A stretch of 64,000 bases of DNA from Flaccisagitta enflata (GCA_965153355.1 OZ231128.1:35216001-35280000), one strand, 5' to 3'; positions 10,838 to 22,340 are shown, numbered from the stretch's first letter. Translations and numbers: made by a program. Notes: a model not told the origin generated them from the letters alone.

Positions 10838-11718
10838 ATCTTACATAGTCTAATCAAGTAATGTTTTGTTTTTGTTTTTGTTTTTTGTATCTTTAACACC
10901 TCGAAAACCACTCATACTTCATTATTAAAATCCATTAGCACTCTTAAAAGATTCAAAAACTCAAAGCAGAAATATCTATCTCAGGTCGTTTATAAATGAT
11001 TCAAGATAGAAGCTTTAGATCAACATTTTTTTTTTCTAGATTACCATTAAAAACAGATTTTAGCACATATAAGGGCCGTTTTGTTTCACGCAACTAGCGG
11101 AATAAAAAAATGAAATAATGGTAAAAATGAAACACTATGAAACTACATGATACTGAGATAATACCGAGAAAATTTCAAAATGTCCCCTCCTCAAAAAGCT
11201 GTATCAAATCAAAGTTGTTTTAATTCAAAAGAAGCCAGTTTTGAGATTTTTTGACGTTGTCATTTGCCTTTACCAAGTTTTTAAGTCAGCATGTTCCAAT
11301 ACAGCTCAAATCATAAGGAAAGACCTCTTCCAAACCATCAATGAGGTTGGATCTTTTTTATTTTTTGAGCAGTCATTTATTAAAAATCTAGTTTTATAAG
11401 GCATTGTAGGCAGACTTTGTAGAATTCAAGGGCAGTTTTTGCTTCACTGACCCAGCCTTAATGCCAACATTTAAAATCACAGTACAGTCGTTCTCGCAAG
11501 CAACGGAAGTAATTTTGTATCCAGCCTTGCTTCTCCTGCTTCTTCTGCTTCTCCTACCTCTCCAAAATTACTCTCCTTTCTATCCTTCATTTTGGCACTT
11601 GTTCTTTTTGCTTTCCTTCGTCTTAATCTTGTTGATATAACCGAACGTGCTACGGAAGTATGAGTGAATGGGTATTATATATGTATGTGATGGCGCAAGT
11701 ATGTATGTGTATGTGTAC
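10833..11718. other. Spacer, no gene supported
   Basis: AT-rich sequence without long open frames or recognisable repeats. A pyrimidine-rich patch lies at about 11520-11640. Confidence 0.5.
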
Positions 11719-11783
11719 GTCTCTCTCTCTCGCTCTCTGTCTGTCTCTCGCTCTCTGTATGTCTCTCGCTCTCTGTCTGTCTG

Positions 11784-11852
<69 letters not shown>
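11719..11852. repeat. Patterned then pure (CT)n tract
   Basis: Begins with phased CTCTCGCTCTCTGTCTGT units and becomes pure CT from about 11790. The graded edge is typical of a degrading microsatellite. Confidence 0.95.
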
Positions 11853-11861
<9 letters not shown>

Positions 11862-13450
11862 TCGCTTCCTTTCCTTCTTAAGCATTTCGGTGGCAGCAAC
11901 GAATAAATGAGTGCGCAGTTAAATTGCTTCTTTTTTGTTTCTTTTTTGTGTTTTTTTTTCACCCACACTATTTTCCCCCCTTCATGACCTGCGCGTGTTC
12001 ACATCGTTACAAATTGCAATAAAGTCTAAATGGAAATTCCTAAAAAAGCGCGAACATGGTCGCACAACAGCGCGTCACTTCTGCGCACGGGCCTCAGCGG
12101 ATATTGCGTTGGTGAGGGTGACGTCGAATGGTGAACGAAACTAAAGCCGTTGTTCTTTTTTTTTTTCTTTTTTGTCTTGGTACTCACTTTTTCTCTTTCA
12201 TTCTAAGTCACTTCTACGCGACTCTTTCTATTCACTATTGCACAGTAGGCCTTCAATACCTCATCACCGCAATTCTGTCGGTTTGACTGCTGCTTTTAAC
12301 TGTATATATTTTTTTAGGGTCGATTACTTGCGAGTAACGCGATCATATGCTTCTCTCTGTTGATCTTGTTTGTCCTTGCGTGCGCAATTTAAGAATAGCG
12401 ACCCCTTTTTTTAGTAGCGTCCTTGCCCACGATGTATGAGATGATTGATATTGTCTGGGTGGACTTCCAGCCAGTTTCATACTTCCAGCCAAATCATTCT
12501 CATGTCATATGCGTCATTGTGTGTAGATACTGATAGGCGCAGCAGAGAAATTGGACAGGTAAGGAGTAAGAACGACGCCAAAAGAGAGTGGGTTCAACTA
12601 GTCATGGATCATCCGCATCGAGATTGGTATATCTGAGCTTGATAAATGGTGATTTAAGGCCAGTGTGTGGTGGCAGAACTCAATCTTATTCGAAAAGACT
12701 CCAACTTGCACAGATGGTCTTTTTGGATGCCTTCTGTCAGTTGGCTGATAGTCCTTCGTTTGCGTTATCCGTCAGTTTTCCTCTAGTTTTCTTGACAGTT
12801 CCCCTAACCGATTGTACTCTGGCACCCGAGTCTGCACTAAAGGATGGAACTGGGTCATAAAAGGTTGGTGTTAATGGTGTAAGCATAAATGATTATATAC
12901 CACTCGTCATTGGAAATACCAATTTTTTATCAGTGTGTCTTTGCACAGTAAAATCTCGCAATAGTAGATGTCAAGGGACTAACAAATTTTATTTCATAGG
13001 GGAAATTCTGTTTTTGCCAGTATAAAGATAAAGAGGAAATGTTATAAAAGGGTAAAGATTTAATACCCGTTATAGGCAGATTTCCACTTGCCTTTTGATT
13101 AACTAAAGCAGGGTGTACCGGTATCCTAATTGATGGTAGCTGTTTATTTCATCCTTATGCCTCTTGATGCTCCCTGGCCAGATTCTACTGGTATTCCTTT
13201 CATTCTCTAGTCTCATTATTCAAGACTGTCTACTGTTCTACATGTTGTTTCTATTTCTGTCCAGAAGAGTATCATAGTTTTAGGCTCCATTGATTGTCAA
13301 ACATTTCTTACCCCAACCTAGGTTAACCTGCGCCATGGTCATCCCTATACGGTGCACCCAGGCCAGCGAATTTTAGTTTTTATGTCTGTCATTTTGGTTA
13401 TCGGTCCCATAGTGCATCCTGGCCAGTCTTTCTTGGTTGGCATGTCATTC
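11853..13450. other. Plain spacer of 1.6 kb, no gene supported
   Basis: Open frames of 60-90 codons on both strands have no recognisable motif, unbroken neighbour exons or splice context I could defend. Just before the GAE at 13451 the phrase GTGCACCCAGGCCAG / GTGCATCCTGGCCAG occurs twice about 70 bp apart. Confidence 0.45.
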
Positions 13451-13456
13451 CTTTTT

Positions 13457-13516
13457 GGGCAGCGGCCCCAAAGGGCCGATGTCCTGTAGGACACAGGGGG
13501 GAATTTCCAGACGTCC
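13457..13516 (+). repeat. Left 60-bp inverted repeat
   Basis: Identical, as reverse complement, to 13905-13964. It contains the sub-palindrome GGCCCCAAAGGGCC and the motif GTCCTGTAGGAC, which is itself palindromic. Confidence 0.95.
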
Positions 13517-13904
13517 GTCCTTCCGTCCGTCCGTCCGTCCTTCCGTCCGTCCGTCCGTCCGTCCCCCCCCCCGAGGACCATCGAGGACCTAAACCAGCAC
13601 TCTCAGGCCTGTTTTTTGCCCTCCATGCCCTGAAACAAGCCCTGTCAGACCCTGATATAGCTCTCCAGGCTTCAAATCCACCTTAAATCTGTCCTCCAGG
13701 CCTCAAATCTGCCCTCCTGACCTCAAATTTGATTTCCGGACTTCAAATCTGGCCTCAAGGCCTCAAATTAGCCATCCAGGCCTCAAATTAGCCCTCCAGT
13801 CCTCAAATCTGCTCTCCAGAGCTCAAATCTTGCCTCATGACCTCAAATCTGCCCCAAGACCTCTTTTCAGCCCTCCAGGCCTCAAATCAGCCATCTGTAT
13901 CTCA

Positions 13905-13964
13905 GGACGTCTGGAAATTCCCCCCTGTGTCCTACAGGACATCGGCCCTTTGGGGCCGCTGCCC
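13905..13964 (-). repeat. Right 60-bp inverted repeat
   Basis: Exact reverse complement of 13457-13516. I checked the arms base by base over all 60 positions and found no mismatch. Confidence 0.95.
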
Positions 13965-14277
13965 TGCTCTCTTTCCACTTCTTCACTTGATCACTCCAAG
14001 CAGGGCATCGGGTACCGCTGACCATGTGCGATCCTTGGATGACTAGTTTAGGGTGTTTCTTAGTGTGCAAAAGTGGTGCCAAGTGTTTCTTTGGCAGTCT
14101 CTGTTCCGCGTGAAAACGCTTTCTTTTAAGATTGATTGCTTGCGTTTATTCTTTAGCTTTGCCTTCGATACGCATTCAACCGTTTAGCCCCAACCACAAA
14201 TATAATGGACAAATTTGTTCCACCCTTTTCTTCCCTTTTCTTCTGTCTGTCAACCTTACTTTGTTTCTGGTTCTCTG

Positions 14278-14617
<340 letters not shown>

Positions 14618-14708
14618 CTCTTCATGGCTTGTTCTCATTATACTTTCAAAACTGAAAGAAAATGCAGTGGCGTTTTTCTTTTATTTAAAAAAGTACAAGA
14701 CAGGAAAC

Positions 14709-14710
<2 letters not shown>

Positions 14711-14747
<37 letters not shown>
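14711..14747. repeat. (GA)n microsatellite
   Basis: Short pure GA run about 100 bp after the long CT tract, in the opposite purine orientation. Confidence 0.95.
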
Positions 14748-14749
<2 letters not shown>

Positions 14750-14801
14750 ACGTTCTAGGCGTTCGGTATTCTGACCATCTTTCTACTTCTAACCTTTTCA
14801 G

Positions 14802-14870
14802 TCACGTGCATGCAGTTCTATAACCCGCTATGTCGGTTTGTCAATTGGCCCGTTGATTACGGACTCAGTA
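14802..14870 (-). mobile_element. HER hairpin-end fragment, worn
   Basis: GTCACGTGCATGCAGTTCTA followed by AACCCGCTATGTCGG parallels the HER hairpin end. The far terminus is not found nearby. Confidence 0.5.
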
Positions 14871-16180
14871 ACAGTTTTTTGAAGATTCCGAGCAGTGTTA
14901 AAAGTATGAAGCGATACATTGATACCACTTTGATACTTTAGTAAACCCAATAGGATTTTTTTCCTTGCTATTTCACTTTAGTCTGACTGGAAATGCAACC
15001 TACAATGAAGCCTAATCATTGACTTTTGGCTGACCTATCACCCAGTCAGCCAAAAAAGTGATCAAATAATTCCCTTCTGAGTGCTAAAGTAAAGAATTTA
15101 AAGATAGTGACAATAAGAATTACTTTATGATGGGAATGATTGGCGATATCATAGATGTCAGGAACTATAAAGTTTTTAATCGAAATCCCAAGCGAGTAGA
15201 AGTCTAAAAGACTTATGCGCTTTGCAATGCAATGAGACAGAGACCAAATTTCCCTTTTTTTTCCTTTTTTTTTTTTTTTTTTTTTTTGATACTAGGCAAC
15301 CGCCACTTTTTGGTAGATTCTATAGTCACATTTCTCGTTTTGGGACCCTGCCCCGTGCCCAAATGTAACAATCCAATAAGAATAGTTCCTCCTCAACTCC
15401 TTTCCACCCGTTCATTGTAATTCAGCGTTGGTTCAAAAATCCTCGGACCTCTCCTCAAATGCAAATTCTCATTCTCGTTCCGTCGTTCTGGACCCTTTTT
15501 AGCTCAATTGTTAAACATCAGGTTTGACTCGGACTCAGAAGCTCATTTAAAAGATCATGACCCTGATCTTAAGGATTCGTTCATGAATCAAATTTCATAC
15601 CAACTTAATCCTAAGCATAAAATTTTCCACCCAAAAGCTCGAATCAAGCATAAGCCAAATGGCTCAAAAAAGTGGTTATTTCGAGATAGATTTCCCGATT
15701 AATTTCCGGCTTTTACTGGGGGTTCACATCTCAATTTTTTTGTTCTGCTGTTTGTCTACCCATGAAAAACGGGCATTATAGACCGACAATTGACGTTCAA
15801 TTTTGGGTGGCTCATTATCATACTTGAGCCTTGCTGTAGTAATAGCAAGATCTCGTGTTAACCAAACAGTCAATGATGGCATTTTTGCGTGAAATGAAGC
15901 AAATATTAGGGACAATAATGTAAAGGGCTTATCAAGCATTTGGGTAAGGGTAGTGAGTTGAAAACAGTGCTTAAAGTAAAACGCCCAAAAACCTTAGTTT
16001 TACCAACCAACAGACTGAGAATCCAACCAACAGACAGACAAACCGACTTACCGATAAAGCGACTTATTGCGTTGGGTTAAACATGTATGAAAAAATGAAT
16101 TTTTAGCAATTCGTGAATTTTTAGAACGGGAAGGGACTGAGGGCTTTTGAGTCCAGTACGACATTTTTCTACATAATAAC
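14871..16180. other. Plain spacer, no gene supported
   Basis: Contains a hairpin at 15024-15055 (TTTTGGCTGAC with GTCAGCCAAAA, 10-nt loop) and a T run at about 15266-15287. GACAGACAAACCGAC at about 16030 may be a worn HER tetranucleotide tract. Open frames have no recognisable domain. Confidence 0.5.
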
Positions 16181-16182
16181 TA

Positions 16183-16772
16183 CTATCTTGGCCATAAAGA
16201 TCCGGACAGTAGGTGTATAAGTTAATTTGTTGACCAGGTGAGAGCAGCAAACATATCAAAATGCATGTAATATCAAGTATGACCATGTTGGGCATCCACC
16301 ACCACCTGCATAGACTTTGGCATGGACTTGTAGAGAGACAGGGGGTACTCTGGAGTGATGTTGTTTCAAACCTTTATTGCAATTCATTTCAGCACTGCTT
16401 TGAATGCTGTTTTCCAGAGTTTCTGCAGGTTTTCTATTTGAATCTTTGAGTTCTGAATTGGATTGAGATCCAGATTGATCCGGGCTGATCCCTAGACGAG
16501 TATAACTCATCGATTTTTCAGTACAATTGGCGCAAAGCGCCAGTACACCATCTTCCAAGAGCAAGCAAAAATTGCCGACCGCACTTGCAAAAAGCAAATA
16601 TTTTCTTCATTCAGCTCTCATTTTTAAATGGATAAAGATACAGGAACCAGCTTGGTCTCATTTGATAGATCTTTTGAAGATGCGAATTTTGAAAAAAAAA
16701 CCATCTCACTGTGATTAAAATTAAGCAAGTTATGACACTTTAAAGCTGTCCGGATCTTTATGGCCAAGATAG
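16183..16772 (-). mobile_element. Degenerate Tc1/mariner-type element
   Basis: Perfect 27-bp inverted repeats at 16183-16209 and 16746-16772, beginning CTATCTTGGCCATAAAGATC, are flanked on both sides by TA (16181-16182, 16773-16774). TA is the target duplication of this superfamily. At 590 bp it is far shorter than a full element of about 1.3-1.6 kb and keeps only the C-terminal part of a transposase gene. Internally deleted and inactive. Confidence 0.85.
16256..16540 (-). pseudogene. Tc1-like transposase, C-terminal fragment
   Basis: On the minus strand one frame reads DLNPIQN, then after a frame change IENLQKLWKTAFKAVLK, stop, then NNITPEYPLSLYKSMPKSMQ and VVVDAQHGHT. This is the order of the Tc1 transposase tail: the DLNPIENLW-type block, the LQ..W block and the SMPKR..AV..A.GGHT block. 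In this family the third catalytic acid lies in the NPIE block; here that position reads Q. At least two in-frame stops and a frameshift break it, and the N-terminal DNA-binding half is absent. Confidence 0.8.
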
Positions 16773-16774
16773 TA

Positions 16775-17111
16775 GAACAGAGAAACGGGGAACATTTTCA
16801 GTTAAATTGGCATCGGTTTTTCATGAAAAGCGGTGGTGCAAAAAAAAGTCTCCGAAGACTTTCTGTGGTTGTTTCGTAAATAAAATTCATTCATTCAATA
16901 AACGAGCCTTTCTCTCTTGAGTCATTGCTAACAATAGCATAAATGTTTTTCTTTACCGATAATTCATGATTGAATGCAAATAAGAATACATTTCTGTTGG
17001 ATTTATCATGAGAGATTTTATTTTCCATCAGAATCCCGATAACAAAATCGTGGTTAAGGGGAATAAAATCCCGTCCTTTCCCTCCAAGTTCTGGCGGAGG
17101 AAGGAAAAGAA

Positions 17112-17114
<3 letters not shown>
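16775..17114. other. Spacer, no gene supported
   Basis: AT-rich sequence between the Tc1 relic and the GA tract. No features seen. Confidence 0.5.

Positions 17115-17191
<77 letters not shown>
17115..17191. repeat. (GA)n microsatellite
   Basis: Pure GA run of 77 bp. Confidence 0.97.
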
Positions 17192-17193
<2 letters not shown>

Positions 17194-17509
17194 GATACAC
17201 AAAAGTTATGACAACTAATAGCAGACGCTTACATTTCAATATTTCAAATTTCATTGCTTCTGAGCGTAAATGCCGCGGGTCATCCCGATCCAAAAGGACA
17301 TACAAGGAAGTAGATAAGTGTATCAATGAAAAAGTAGTAATCAAGACCTTGGCTACTTCCTCCAACATTGCCGTAATGGCACATACATGCAACCACTTTT
17401 TTAGTCGCGTGCACGCGACTCTACAACCCGCTCCGTCGGTCCGTCGGTCCGTCGGTCCGTCCGTAACACTTTGCTTTTTTTCGTCTTTTTGGGTCGTCTG
17501 GAGTTATTT

Positions 17510-18155
17510 TGAGTCATTTTTTTGTTGCTTTTGGGAATTATTGGTTGCTTTAGTCATTTTTGGTTATTTTTGGTCAGTTTTGGTCATTTTGGTCATTTTG
17601 GTCATTTTGATCATGTTGGTCATTTTTGGTCATTTTTGGTCATTTTTGATTATTTTTGATTATTTTTGGTCATTTTTGGTCATTTTTGGTCATTCTTGGT
17701 CATTTTTGGTCATTCTTGGTCATTTTTGGTCATTTTGGTCATTTTGGTCATTTTGGTCATTTTGGTCATTTTTGGTCATTTTTGGTCATTTTTGGTCATT
17801 TTGGCCATTTTTGACCATTTTTGGTCATTTTTGGTCATTTTTGGTCATTTTGGTCATTTTGGTCATTTTGGTCATTTTTGGTCATTTTTGGTCATTTTTG
17901 GTCATTTTAGGTCATTTGGGTCATTTTTGGTCATTCTTGGTCCTTTTTGGTCATTTTGGTCATTTTTGGTCATTTTTGGTCATTTTGATCATTTTGATCA
18001 TTTTGATCATTTTGATCATTTTGATCATTTTTGGTCATTTTTGTTCATTTTTGGTCAATTTTGGTTATTTTTGATCATTTTGGTCATTTTGGTCATTTTT
18101 GATCATTTTTGGTCATTTTTGGTCATTTTTGGTCATTTTTGGTCATTTTTGGTCA
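17510..18155. repeat. Decamer/11-mer array (TTTTTGGTCA type)
   Basis: About 60 units of GGTCATTTTT and GGTCATTTT, with local runs of GATCATTTT. Variant blocks of identical neighbours indicate repeated local expansion. Confidence 0.95.
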
Positions 18156-18161
18156 TAAAGT

Positions 18162-18395
18162 CTGCTGGTTAAAGTCCGCTGGGTAAAGTCTGATGGTTTA
18201 AGTCTGCTGGTTTAAATCTGCTGGTTTAAGTCTGCTGGTTTAAATCTAATGGGTTAAGTCTGCTGGTTAAAGTCTGCTGGTTTAAATCTGCTGGTTTAAG
18301 TCTGCTGGTTTAAGTCTGCTGGTTTAAATCTAATGGTTTAGGTCTGCTGGTCTAATGGTTTAAGTCTGCTGGTTTAAGTCTGCTGGTTAAAATGA
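18162..18395. repeat. 14-mer array (CTGCTGGTTTAAGT type)
   Basis: About 16 units with AAGT/AAAT and CTAATGG variants. The same 14-mer array occupies the equivalent place in the HER at 27511-29083. Confidence 0.93.
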
Positions 18396-18409
18396 TATTA
18401 AAGATAAGT

Positions 18410-19060
18410 ATGGTTTAAGTCTGGTTTAAGTCTGGTTTATGTCTGGTTGAAGTCTGGTTTAAGCATGGTTTAAGTCTGGTTAAGTCTGGTTTAAGTCTGG
18501 TTTAAGACTGGTTCATGTCTGATTTATGTCTGGTTTAGGTCTTGGTTAGGTCTGGTTTAGGTCTGGTGTATGTCTGGTTTTTGTCTGGTTTATGTTTGAT
18601 TTAGGTCTGATTTAGGTCTGGTTTTGGTCTGGTTTTGGTCTGGTTTTGGTTTGGTTTCATTCTGGTTTGAGTCTGGTTTGAGTCTGGTTTGAGTCTGGTT
18701 TGAGTCTGGTTTGAGTCTGGTTTGATTCTGGTTTGAGCCTGGTTTGAGCCTGGTTTGAGCCTGGTTTGAGCCTGGTTTAAGTCTGGTTTAAGTCTGGTTT
18801 GAGTTTGGTTTGAGTCTGGTTTGAGTCTGGTTTGAGTGTGGTTCGAGTCTGGATTGAGTCTGGATTGAGTCTGGTTTGAGTCTGGCTTAAATCTGGTTTA
18901 TATCTGGTTTATGTCTGGTTTATGTCTGATTTAGGTCTGTTTTTGGTCTGGTTTAATTCTGGTTTGAGTCTGGTTTGAGTCTGGTTTGAGTCTGGTTTGA
19001 GTCTGGTTTGAGTCTGGTTTGAGTCTGGTTTGAGTCTGGTTTGGGTCTGTTTTGGGTTGC
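18410..19060. repeat. 11-mer array (TCTGGTTTGAG type)
   Basis: About 58 units of TCTGGTTTRAG and TCTGGTTTATG type. The unit looks like a shortened form of the neighbouring 14-mer (shared GGTTTAAGTCTG). Confidence 0.93.
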
Positions 19061-19155
19061 GTTTAAGTCTGATTTTCGATAAAAAGATACAATAAGGAGT
19101 CAGGTCAGTTCAATTATTTTTGTCCTGCACGCGACTTATAGGTGTTGGCCTTGTT

Positions 19156-19373
19156 GCAAAACAAAACTCTTTGGATTCCAGCCTAATGGTACTTCAAATG
19201 GTATAAAACTTAGAGCAACATTGGGCAGATAAAATTCAGATCACACATTATTCAGCATCATCCATTGAAGGCAGCCATGTGGTGCATCCATGTGTTTTAT
19301 GTTTTATGATTTCATAGCATAAATGCAGCCATATTAGTCACTCCATCGCCATTGGTAACTGAATACACCGATT

Positions 19374-19425
<52 letters not shown>

Positions 19426-19786
19426 AGAGCCAGACGGAGACCGATGAACGGATTCAAGGACAGACAACCAGACAGAAAGATCCTCGGGCTAAAATCGGAT
19501 TTGAGTGAGAGGAATTTTAGGCTTTCCCAGTCTCTGTCTTGTTTATTTGCTTATTTGCCCATTTTCATCCCCTTTTGGAGTTTTGGCCCTGGTTTGTTTA
19601 TATTTTGCCTTTTCCATCTTCTGTAATCCAACATTACTCAACCACCACTTCATCTGACTTGGCTCTTCCTCATTCCTTTTCAACTTAAACACTGTTTTTC
19701 CTCCTTTACTTTTTCTATCTTTACTCTTTCTTTCCTCATTCCCCATTTCTCCTCTGTTTCCAACCAGTTAAATGCGCCATCTATTG
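19156..19786. other. Spacer with (GA)n at 19375-19422
   Basis: Mixed sequence between the HER and the LTR element. One 48-bp GA run, otherwise no recognisable feature. It ends in GTCAT, the target site of the LTR element. Confidence 0.6.
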
Positions 19787-20589
19787 GTCATTGTTGTATA
19801 TTGGTAAATTGCATCTAGTTTTGATGTTGAATGTAATATAAAATCATAATGTAGCTTAACTACTTATGATTTTATGTTATTGTGGATAGTAATTATTCTG
19901 TCATTTTGTTAGTTTTATGAATTGTTTTGATTTAGTTATAACTTAGTTTGTGATTTTAATGACCATTGTTTTAATTTAGCTTTCTATCTAGCTTCTTATC
20001 TAATTTCGGAGCTTTTCCTATCTAGCTTAGTTGACCTCAATCTAGCCTATCTAGTTGGCCAATGGCGTTGATCTAGTTCAATCTAATATAAATAAGATAT
20101 GAGGTCCATGATAGATTAATGCTTTCTTTTTCAGGTTATTTCCATGGTGCCGTGCATTTTTCACAAATTGTGAAAGTGATCTGATCTTGACCAAAAATAC
20201 GGGGATTTTAGGCTTAGTTCATGGGGTTTTGGGGCGAAGAGTGGACAGGGTACCTTTTTTCGGGGTGCTTCTGGCTTTTCTATTCTTAATAATCGATAAA
20301 TAGCGCTGGAAAGGCCTCAAAAACTAATGCCACCGTCGCATTTGATTGCCAACGGCGCATTGAAATGCGGGCGTAGCATTACCAACCTTACGTTGCGGCG
20401 ATCGCAATTGCCATCACCGCAGCTCACGTGACCAGATTTTGCCGCGGCTCTGCCGCTGCTGCTGCGGCTCCGAAGGTGCGGCACTGGCAATCATAGAGGA
20501 ACTTAAAGAAAGTAATGCCTTGCGGGAACGGCTCAATTGCAGGCCTGGCAATTGAGTGCGAGCTTGGCAATTTAGCAGGAGCAAAAGGG

Positions 20590-20597
20590 TATAAAAA
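20590..20597 (+). promoter_or_regulatory. TATA-like box in 5' LTR
   Basis: GGGTATAAAAAGAG matches a core TATA box. Transcription would be expected to start about 25-30 bases downstream, near 20620. The position is copied in the 3' LTR near 26275. Inferred from sequence only. Confidence 0.5.
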
Positions 20598-21174
20598 GAG
20601 TGGATTTCCTTTAGTAATTCAATACATTTTTTGGCTCTCTTGGGCGTCGTAATGCCCAATTTTCTACCAAACTTAACAAATTCATGGGCGTCGTAATGCC
20701 AAAACTCTTACTCAACTTTGTAAAGACTAACAGACTTTAACCACAAATAGCCCAAACGCCAACACGATCGCGCGGTTAAATTAACGCGGAAATACGGAAA
20801 TTCACTTGAGCTTAACTCTGTCCGGACTTGGACTAGAGTGGAGTTTACTTACGCGACTTGGACTTTGTCTGTAGAAGGTTCACGTCCATCTGTCCAATTA
20901 CTTAAAACATACTGACTGGACTTTGTCTTTTGTGTCTTAAAAAGTGTAAGTGTCAGTCTCAGAAGAGACACTGTAAAAGGCCTTTGTCTCTGTAGAGACA
21001 AAGGCTAAGGTGACTGTCTCAGTAGAGGCGGAGGTAGGCTTCCGTAGAGGCCGGGATAATTCTTAGGACCCAATATCATAACTTGAGAGGGAGGGGATTT
21101 TTATATGGTCTTGATCAGATCTCTTAACCATCTTTGTAATATATTTTCCCATTGATTGATTATTCCTGTCATCT

Positions 21175-21180
21175 AATAAA
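21175..21180 (+). promoter_or_regulatory. AATAAA poly(A) signal in LTR
   Basis: CTAATAAACTTG followed by a T/GT-rich stretch (TTGTTTTTTGG) fits a cleavage and polyadenylation site. In the 3' LTR (near 26860) it would end the element's RNA. Confidence 0.5.
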
Positions 21181-21494
21181 CTTGTTTTTTGGTTTCATAT
21201 GAAAACCTTGTCTTGGTTTCATTTAAAGGGACATCAATTTAGGACCTGAATGATAATTTGAACTCAGCTAGACCTCATTTAGCTTTTTAATTAGCACACT
21301 AATTCGGAATCACTAATACTAGTAAGATTGTCAGTGTGTGACCAGGGTGACTAAACCTATCAAAAACCTACAAAAGACCCGTGTTCTCATAAAAGCTAAC
21401 CAGGGGCGCTCAAAAGGGTATATTAGAACTTAGGTGATTGATGCTAATTATTTTATGCTACCCTGATAGGTCACAGCAGACATATATTACAAAG

Positions 21495-21512
21495 TGGCGC
21501 CCAATGTGGAGC
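21495..21512 (+). promoter_or_regulatory. Primer-binding site, tRNA-Lys type
   Basis: TGGCGCCCAATGTGGAGC begins 3 bases after the LTR end. It differs at two positions from the 18-base site TGGCGCCCAACGTGGGGC used for tRNA-Lys(1,2) by known retroelements. The TGG start pairs with the universal CCA end of tRNA. This fixes the polarity of the element. Confidence 0.85.
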
Positions 21513-21920
21513 TCTTTAGAGGTTTAGAGGGTGAAAGGGGGAATAATTGGAAGGGAAAATTTGAGAAAAAAAATTTTTCTCTCCTTTTTCTCTCCTTTTT
21601 CCATCTGTTATTGGTGATTCCGAGTTGGTGGCAGGGAAAAAAAAAAAGGTCTGTACTGGTAAAAGGGTCTTTATTGGTAGTAATATTTTGGTTGATAATT
21701 GACGTTCGGGGAAGACAAAACAGGACGGGACAGAAAAAACACCAGCCAAAAAAAAAAAAAAAAACAGTGACAGGTAGCTGGAGCTCAGTGCAGGCTTGGC
21801 AACTATGGTGGGGGAAGGGCAGAAAATTAACTTAATTTTTTTTTCTTTCTTCTCACTGCTGTTTTTCCCTTTCTAACGGTAGGCTGGTTTAAAAATCTGG
21901 CTAGTTCATTGCTGTCATTT

Positions 21921-22340
21921 ATGGGCCAGCTTGTCGCAAAATCCGCGAGGATGGCAAATGAAGGTGAAAACTCAGATCGGATTTATGAAAATATTGAGTC
22001 TTTGGGGGAGGTGGATTCAATGCGAGATAGTGCAGTGAATGAAAAAGACTCGATATTGTCTGAGGTAAGACAGACGGCAAATGAGGTCGTAGAGCTTATG
22101 GTTGAAAGTGTTAGAGTGCAAAAGGAAATACTAAGGGCCTTACATAAAAATGGGGAAAGACTGGATCATATCATCTCCATTAACCGCAACATTCCAACAG
22201 GGCAAGATGATAACATAATAACTACCCCAGAAATCATAGCCAACCCAAAAAAGAGTCACCGTGTCATGTGTCATAAATGTAGAAGGATTGGGCACATCAA
22301 GAAGGAATGCCCACTCAAATACTGGGGGACGAGATGGTGA
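21921..22340 (+). CDS. Small Gag-like protein with CCHC zinc knuckle
   Basis: This 139-residue frame lies 430 bases after the 5' LTR. Residues 117-130 read CHKCRRIGHIKKEC, a C-x2-C-x4-H-x4-C zinc knuckle typical of nucleocapsid and used to bind RNA. Residues 25-85 are charged and likely helical. The first ATG gives MGQLVAKS, with Gly at position 2 as in myristoylated Gag, but without Ser/Thr at position 6, so that point is weak. It is far shorter than a usual Gag and has no major capsid domain I can recognise. A pyrimidine stretch ending TAACGGTAG at 21876-21885 could be a splice acceptor. Its presence in an element lacking pol fits a role in packaging its own RNA into particles made by a helper. 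Confidence 0.7.
   Translation: MGQLVAKSARMANEGENSDRIYENIESLGEVDSMRDSAVNEKDSILSEVRQTANEVVELMVESVRVQKEILRALHKNGERLDHIISINRNIPTGQDDNIITTPEIIANPKKSHRVMCHKCRRIGHIKKECPLKYWGTRW

Larger units (their letters stand above)
13451..14046 (+). mobile_element. GAE copy 2 with perfect 60-bp inverted repeats
   Basis: The left arm 13457-13516 starts GGGCAGCGGCCCCAAAGGGC. The right arm 13905-13964 is its exact reverse complement. Between them are a (GTCC)n tract (13513-13564), a C run and an array of about 20-bp units of the type CTCCAGGCCTCAAATCTGCC. The right arm is followed by GCAGGGCATCGGGTACCGCT and GACCATG, a module shared with the copies near 62.0 and 62.6 kb. No open frame: non-autonomous. Confidence 0.8.
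17397..19155 (-). mobile_element. HER, long copy (1.76 kb) filled with tandem arrays
   Basis: The perfect hairpin palindrome AGTCGCGTGCACGCGACT lies at 17403-17420, with a GTCGGTCC tract and GTAACACTTTGC next. The core is arrays only: a TTTTTGGTCA decamer/11-mer (about 17510-18155), a 14-mer CTGCTGGTTTAAGT (about 18162-18395) and an 11-mer TCTGGTTTGAG (about 18410-19060). The end is GATTTTCGATAAAAAGATA, then the subterminal GCACGCGACT at 19127-19136 and GTGTTGGCCTTGTT. The copy at 27511-29083 has the same modules in the same order. The 288-codon Phe-Gly-His-Phe-Trp frame is an artefact. Confidence 0.85.
19792..21491 (+). repeat. 5' LTR, 1,700 bp
   Basis: TG...CA ends. I noted four substitutions against the 3' LTR (near 19982, 20076, 20397 and 20889) and no length difference. 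U3 probably runs to about 20620, judged by a TATA-like motif at 20590, and the R/U5 part holds AATAAA at 21175. The LTR contains no protein motif. An 81-codon antisense frame (20414-20659) is present in both LTRs only because they are copies. Confidence 0.95.

Noticed and set aside
17208-18172. 288- and 168-codon frames of Phe-Gly-His-Phe-Trp-Ser repeats
   Set aside because: They are translations of the GGTCATTTTT decamer array inside a HER. Several frames are open at once and the unit is DNA-periodic, with no start context.
20414-20659. 81-codon antisense frame conserved in two places (also 26099-26344)
   Set aside because: It is identical because both copies are LTRs of one recent element. 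No independent conservation and no domain.
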